The notes beneath the pieces are model-generated. The model did no database searches. It had not been told where the DNA came from and saw nothing but the letters and a program-made list of their open reading frames with translations. Source: Thermohalobaculum sp039513195 (GTDB lineage Bacteria; Pseudomonadota; Alphaproteobacteria; Rhodobacterales; Rhodobacteraceae). From it: 64,000 nucleotides of DNA. The DNA is taken from positions 20,378 to 84,377 of the forward strand of contig JBCCRM010000021.1 in the NCBI GenBank assembly GCA_039513195.1. Direction: 5' to 3'. Shown here piece after piece: positions 60,036 to 64,000 of this stretch. The translations under genes were made by a program, and so were the position numbers. Position 1 is the stretch's first letter, and each line of letters begins with the position of its first letter.

Positions 60036-60950
60036 TTATCGCCAGGGACCTCCCGGCCGCCATTCCAACGTCTTCTCCGTTCGGTCTCGCGGGTCGCCGA
60101 TCACGAAGCCCAAGAAGAACCTGAGCCGCTCGATGACCTCGGCTAATGCTGGGGCGTCTACGGATAGCGACGCCCGGCGAACGAACGCTGACCACTGTCG
60201 GCGCTTGTCCGGGTCGGACGCGAAGTCGTCGATCAGGCCGGTCGGTATGTCGTCCGGCATTGCGGTTTGCCGTCGTTCAAAGGTGGCCCAGACCGCCTTC
60301 GCCAGCCTGGCGCTATCGAATGTAAAAAGCTCGGACAGGGCGAAGAGGTCGTAGAAATCCTTCATGCGGCTGTTCGCGAGGCCGAGCGCCACGATCGCTT
60401 GGAATTTCTCGGCCACGACCGTCTCTTTGGGATAGGCGCGCAGCCGGGGCCCCTCGGGTGAGAGCAAAGATGGGAACTCCAACTCCTCCGTCCCGGGAGT
60501 CACGGCGTCACCAAAGCCGATGTCGACCTGCAGCGGGGTCCTCGTCTTCCCCAGAAGCGCTCTCGTCCTGACGCGCACGCCTCCATACTGCTGGTCATCG
60601 CGAATGCGTTCTGCCTTGAGCGCCGCGATGTCCAAGGCCAGTCCGTCCTTGACGGCTTCAATCGCGCAGATGTCGCGGAACGCGGCTGCGATCCGGTCCA
60701 CGGCCGGATCGCCATGTCCGAGAAGATCGACATCCTGCGTCGGCCGAAACGGATCCTCGAGCCGCGCGGTGAAGGGCATCGCGCCTTTGAGGATGAATTG
60801 ATCGCTCTGCGCCGGGTGGCTGAGACCGCGGAGAAAACCTTCGACTGCGTATCGCCGCAGGACGAATTGGTAGTCGGTTTGCTTCTCTCTGGCGACATTT
60901 CGTAGACGGGCGAGCATCGAGGCCGGGAGGGTCGAAGGATCACCCCTCAT
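60036..60950 (-). CDS. AbiEii/AbiGii family nucleotidyltransferase toxin
   Basis: A 304-residue toxin of the AbiE type IV toxin-antitoxin system, which blocks phage growth; AbiEii is a nucleotidyltransferase, and related enzymes modify tRNA. The NTase core is FILKGAMPFTARLEDPFRPTQDVDLLG (KGG-like motif followed by DVDL) around residues 50-80, and RMKDFYDLFALSEL is a conserved C-terminal block. The reading frame is intact and the length is normal. The start is the ATG at 60948-60950, overlapping the end of the antitoxin gene. Its antitoxin neighbour is truncated. Confidence 0.88.
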   Translation of the reverse strand: MRGDPSTLPASMLARLRNVAREKQTDYQFVLRRYAVEGFLRGLSHPAQSDQFILKGAMPFTARLEDPFRPTQDVDLLGHGDPAVDRIAAAFRDICAIEAVKDGLALDIAALKAERIRDDQQYGGVRVRTRALLGKTRTPLQVDIGFGDAVTPGTEELEFPSLLSPEGPRLRAYPKETVVAEKFQAIVALGLANSRMKDFYDLFALSELFTFDSARLAKAVWATFERRQTAMPDDIPTGLIDDFASDPDKRRQWSAFVRRASLSVDAPALAEVIERLRFFLGFVIGDPRDRTEKTLEWRPGGPWR

Positions 60951-61329
60951 CCGCGACCACACTTTCGAGGTAAGGCCGAACGACGCTGCGCACCCGCAGT
61001 TCGTCGGCGTGTCGAGCGATCTGGTCAGGCTTCGCCTTGCCGGATCGATACCCCATGCGCAGCGCCTCGAGCGCGACGTCGAGCCCGACCGTGCTCCTGA
61101 ACCGAAAGCAATCGACGATGGTCTTCGCAGCGCCAAAGATCGGCACGGATACGGAATCGATGCTATGGATTTCCACGCCTGTGGAGAGCGCTTTGCCGCC
61201 GAACCGGATCACCCGAACTGGCGGATGGTCGATCATCGGCTTGCGGTCTTTCGAACCGATGGCGATCCAGACGCTCCGCGGCAGGTGGCGCAGGGGTCGC
61301 TGTTCTACGGCTTCTCGATCGAGGATCAT
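60940..61329 (-). pseudogene. AbiEi antitoxin, N-terminally truncated
   Basis: The C-terminal part of AbiEi. The frame gives HLPRSVWIAIGSKDRKPMID, VEIHSIDSVSVPIFGAAKTIVDCFRFR and VVRPYLESVVADEG, typical of the AbiEi C-terminal domain. Genuine AbiEi sequence seems to begin at about 61285; upstream of it DNA belongs to an IS1182-like transposase remnant. The N-terminal winged helix-turn-helix that binds the promoter and about 80 further residues are gone. The remaining frame has an ATG (61327-61329) inside IS sequence, so a short fusion protein could still be made. The stop overlaps the toxin start by 11 bases. Confidence 0.78.
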
Positions 61330-62010
61330 GTCCCGGGGATCATCTCGCCCGGAAGGTAGACCGGTTTCTCGACCTCTCGGAGATCCGGGGTTTCCTCGCG
61401 CTGTACTACAGTGCGATCGACCGGCTCTCGATCAATCCTGAGCTGATGATCCGCATGCTGCTGGTGGGCTACTGCTTCGGTATCCGTTCTGAGCGGAGGC
61501 TTTGCGAGGAGGTCCACGTCAATCTCGCCTTCCGGTGGTTCTGCCGGCTGGACCTAACCGACCCGGTGCCTGACTACTCCTCATTCTCTAAGAACCGGCA
61601 TGGGCGCTTCCGCGACAGCGATCTCTTCCGGCATCTCTTCGAGAGTGAGCCATGTCGCGCCAATGGTCCGAGCGACATTGGCGAACGCTGGCGCGTTGCA
61701 TCGCGGAGGGGCTCGTCGGTGGTGAGGCCTTCGGTGTGGATGCCTCCATCGTCCAGGCGGACGCCAAGCGGCTGAACAAGGTCGACGCGGCGGACTGGGC
61801 GCCAGAGCGGGTGACCCGGGCGGTGGAAGAATACTTCGAGACCCTCGACGACGAGGCGTTCGGCGAGGCGACGCCGGTCAAACCAAAGGTGCTCTCGCCG
61901 GTCGATCCTGCCGCACGGTTCACCGGCGCCAAGAAGACCTATTCGATCTTCGCCTAATCGACGAACTACCTGGTGGATCTCGACAACGCGGTGATCGTCG
62001 ATGTGGAGAC
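61285..62010 (+). mobile_element. IS1182-like transposase remnant
   Basis: A transposase broken into frames. QVAQGSLFYGFSIEDHVPG (to about 61335) loses one G at a GGGG/GGG site, so the frame shifts into DHLARKVDRFLDLSEIRG, LMIRMLLVGYCFGIRSERRL and DYSSFSKNRHGRFRDSDLF. Another shift near 61650 leads to ARCIAEGLVGGEAFGVDASI and VQADAKRLNKVDAADWAPER, and KKTYSIFA is followed by TAA where coding would continue as STNYLVDLDNAVIVDVE. It stops near 62010 against IS3 sequence. Both ends are lost and no inverted repeats are visible. Confidence 0.75.
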
Positions 62011-62417
62011 GGACCTTCTCCCTGGGTTAAGGCCGCGCTGAACTGGAATTCTCCGGTTGGTTGGTTTGGGTGAGCGCCGGCGCGGAGCCCGCAAGAGGCT
62101 AGCGACGGCGCGGCGGTGAGACTGAGAAACTCCTTGGGTGAGAGGTAGCCGAGCGCTGAGTGGGGGCGCTCGGTGTTGTAGTGGTGGCGCCAGGCCGTGA
62201 TCTCTTCGCGGGCATGGCGGAGGGAGCGGAACCAGTGCAGGTTCAGGCACTCGTCGCGGAGCTTGCCGTTCAGGCTCTCGACGAAGGCGTGTCTCGAACC
62301 GGCTTGCCTGGCTCAATGAAGCGAAGCCGGACGCCGCTCCGCTCCGCTCCGACCATTCGAACATCGCCCTACTGGTGCCCTCGGGCCCGTTATCGAGAAC
62401 GATCTCCTCGGGCAGAG
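62011..62417 (-). mobile_element. IS3-family transposase orfB C-terminal remnant
   Basis: On the minus strand, TLPEEIVLDNGPEGTSRAMF and EWSERSG carry the second catalytic Asp region (DNGPE) of an IS3-type integrase; further on, KEFLSLTAAPSLASC is the usual C-terminus. Frameshifts separate the parts (the residues after SERSG do not match). The upstream half is missing: the remnant is cut at 62417 by the left end of the IS21 element. Short fragment only, inactive. Confidence 0.7.
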
Positions 62418-62522
62418 TGCGTATTCCGGGTCATCCGGTCGCTCATTCCAGCGACATCCGGTCAGGGGTGCCGGGGTATCCGGTCACGCTGAGCGTACGC
62501 GTCTGAGCGTGTTCTTCTGTCC

Positions 62523-62846
62523 TCATTGCCGGCCGGTGTCGTCAAGCGCGACGGGAGCCATGCGCGGCGCGCGGTAGTCCACGTTCTCGATGCAGGCGCC
62601 GACGTAGCGCAGCCTGGCGGCGCGCATCCGGGTCTGGAACTTCTTCGTGCTGCGGCTTGCAGCCTCTCGGTCGATCAACAGGCCGAGCCATTCGGCGTGA
62701 CTGAGGTCTGTGGCGTCGTCACGCTTCTGCAGCTCGGCGAAGGGTGAGGAGGGCCAGCGGGCCTTCGGGTGGAAGGACCGCCCGAGGAACGCCATGCCAT
62801 CGCGCTTGAGGGATCGCAGCTGGTCGTGGGTGGGATGGTCGAGCAT
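62523..62846 (-). pseudogene. istB: IstB helper ATPase, N-terminal fragment
   Basis: The frame begins MLDHPTHDQLRSLKRDGMAF and continues ELQKRDDATDLSHAEWLGLL and REAASRSTKKFQTRMRAARL, the N-terminus of IstB. Between them an odd insertion (LGRSFHPKARWPSSPF) is present. It ends after about 107 residues, before the AAA+ Walker motifs, in a segment running to the left IS21 end. IstB normally has about 250 residues, so this is nonfunctional. Confidence 0.8.
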
Positions 62847-63679
62847 GCTTCTCCTCCACAGTGGAAATACTCGGGCCCGCGGATGTTTTGATGGGTGATC
62901 GCCGGCCGCTCCGCGGGCGTGCCCGGCCGGTGGCGATGCAGCGTTCGCCATCGGGCTCGAACCAATGGTGCCTTCGATGGCTCACTCTTCAGGATCGAGT
63001 TGACCGAGCTGTAGGACGTGCCGTCGATCTCGAGCGCGCGCCGGCAGGCTGCCTCAAGGGTGTCGCGACCATGGGGCTTCGCGAGCCGGACGATGCCGAG
63101 GCAGGCGCGGAGGCCCTGCTCGGGGTGCGTCTTCGTTCTCAGGATCCGGTCGACGAGGGCCCCGGTGCTCGGCCCGATCCGCTCCGCCTGGCGCCGGACC
63201 TCGCCCGTCGTGCCATCGATCACCTCAAGCGTGTCGCCCGCGTAGTCCACGAACGCCCGCTCGCCGGCAAAGTGGTGCTGGCGCATCGTCGGCGACAGCC
63301 GGCCCTCCCAGCGCCGGTAAAGCTCGCAGAACTGGCTGTAGCCATAGCCGTCGTGGGGATGCGCGGCGCGGTAATCCTCCCAGACCAGCGCGAGCGTGAC
63401 CCCCTTGCGCTTGAGCGAGCGATGCACCGCCGGCCAGTCGGGCTGCGCAAATCCGCGGCGGGTATCTCCACCGACCGGCTCGAAGAGGCGCTGCTCGACA
63501 TCGGCCTCGCTCACGCCGTCGGGGAGAGGCCAGGACAGCCCGGCCCGTTCAGCCCGCTTCAAATACTCGCTCGCGGTCGTCTGCCCGATCCCGAGACTCG
63601 CTGCGATCTTCCGCGTTGTCAGCCCGGCCGCCTTCAAGCGGAGGGCGTCTCCAATCTTGCGCATAGGCAATCGTCTCAT
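62675..63679 (-). pseudogene. istA: IstA transposase lacking its catalytic core
   Basis: N-terminal HTH (MRKIGDALRLKAAGLTTRKI, SLGIGQTTASEYLKRAERAG) and FAGERAFVDYAGDTLEVIDG, containing the first Asp of the DDE triad, are intact. At about 63180, GEVRRQ joins directly to AERIGPSTGALVDRILRTK, so most of the integrase core, including the second Asp and Glu, is deleted. The normal stop after the YFH C-terminus is missing (TGT in place of TGA), so the frame runs on out of family over istB. The protein cannot be a working transposase. Confidence 0.82.
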
Positions 63680-63857
63680 CCCGGGCTCCCCGCTCTCCTT
63701 CAAGGAGCGCGAGGCTACCCCGCTGCACGATCGCTCGAGACGCGTCCCTCAGCCGGAACCCGGGTGACCCGGGTGACCGGAATCCGTGACCGGATCAAAT
63801 TGGAACCGCTGACCGGATGTTATCGGAACGCCTGACCGGATACGCCCGGAATGCGCA

Positions 63858-64000
63858 GTTGCACGCGCTCATGGGTGAAGGCCCGCCGCTCCCGCCGTTC
63901 TAGGGGCAGAGGGCGCAGGATACCGCGGTCGAGATAGTAGGGGTCCCACTCAATCATGGCGCCCCGCAGTCTCGTTTGGTCAGCGCCAGAACGATCGGCG
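63858..64000 (-). CDS. Partial gene of unknown function, interrupted by IS21
   Basis: From the window edge a minus-strand frame is open to the right IS21 end. It includes MIEWDPYYLDRGILRPLPLE and RRERRAFTHERVQLRI. I do not recognise it; an internal ATG (about 63957) may be its start. The frame is cut by the IS21 terminal repeat, so it is either the 5' end of a disrupted gene or a chance open frame. Confidence 0.35.

Larger units (their letters stand above)
62418..63857 (-). mobile_element. IS21-family insertion sequence, internally deleted
   Basis: Left end TGCGTATTCCGGG (from 62418) and right end, read inward on the minus strand, TGCGCATTCCGGG (from 63857) form inverted repeats that extend to ATCCGGTC on both sides. 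Further copies of ATCCGGTC/GACCGGAT follow inside each end, the multiple terminal repeats usual in IS21. The 1.44-kb length is well below the 2-2.6 kb of intact IS21 elements, owing to deletions in istA and istB. I find no target duplication. Confidence 0.78.

Noticed and set aside
61009..61359. 116-codon plus-strand frame over the AbiEi remnant
   Set aside because: Its first two-thirds are antisense to AbiEi; only the last part (QGSLFYGFSIEDHVPG) is genuine and belongs to the transposase remnant.

Overview
The window looks like chromosomal DNA of a GC-rich alphaproteobacterium, probably near Rhodobacterales or Rhodospirillales; the exact order is an inference. Support comes from gene neighbourhoods typical of that class: argH-lptM-lysA-TIGR02302, hbd/etfA-etfB/PduO-type adenosyltransferase/HIG1 protein, ubiK-ybjN-proC, and lgt-COG1565 methyltransferase-pgeF. 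A malyl-CoA lyase homologue, an RTX serralysin and an ELM1-family protein fit the same picture. Most of the sequence is densely packed core metabolism and envelope biology, with many 4-base ATGA or GTGA overlaps between neighbours.

Layout. 1-3.4 kb: a Liv-type branched-chain amino acid ABC transporter operon on the minus strand, its ATPase cut by the window edge. 3.5-10.1 kb: SleB-like hydrolase, queuosine-precursor transporter plus ArfB, a class V aminotransferase with a terminator, a phosphatase, small exported proteins and a sulfotransferase-like protein. 10.1-12 kb: a gene-poor stretch holding a decayed MalK/UgpC-type sugar ABC ATPase. 12-17.9 kb: cytochrome P450, malyl-CoA lyase family enzyme, serralysin, AccA. 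18.1-25.8 kb: ftsE-ftsX-plsC, a zinc-ribbon membrane protein, a TIGR02302 protein and LysA. 25.8-30.1 kb: DUF2834, LptM, ArgH, TlpA-like thioredoxin, cytochrome b561 and two YceI proteins. 30.2-36.9 kb: hbd and etfBA with relatives, an SDR enzyme and a dead HNH endonuclease. 37-45 kb: ParC, TrxB, ELM1 protein, Lrp regulator, M24 hydrolase, PgeF. 45.1-45.9 kb: soxR divergent from a small DUF1127-like gene, with a complete SoxR box between them. 46-59.6 kb: COG1565 methyltransferase, Lgt, UbiK, YbjN, ProC, a phasin with twin palindromic operators, a CsaA-like protein, a sensor kinase, MBL hydrolase, M48 protease, DUF898 protein, acyl-CoA ligase, an EamA transporter and a GST.

From the tRNA-Gly(CCC) at 59.7 kb to the end the character changes to an accessory region: an AbiE-type toxin-antitoxin pair whose antitoxin has lost its N-terminus, then a mosaic of dead insertion sequences (an IS1182-like transposase with frameshifts, an IS3 orfB tail, and an IS21 element missing its catalytic core that apparently sits in the IS3 remnant), and an unrecognised partial gene.

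I see no clearly new multi-gene system. The points most worth a second look are the SoxR box facing a DUF1127 gene, the intact AbiEii toxin beside a broken antitoxin, the phasin operators, and three decayed genes that gene-calling would probably miss or misname.
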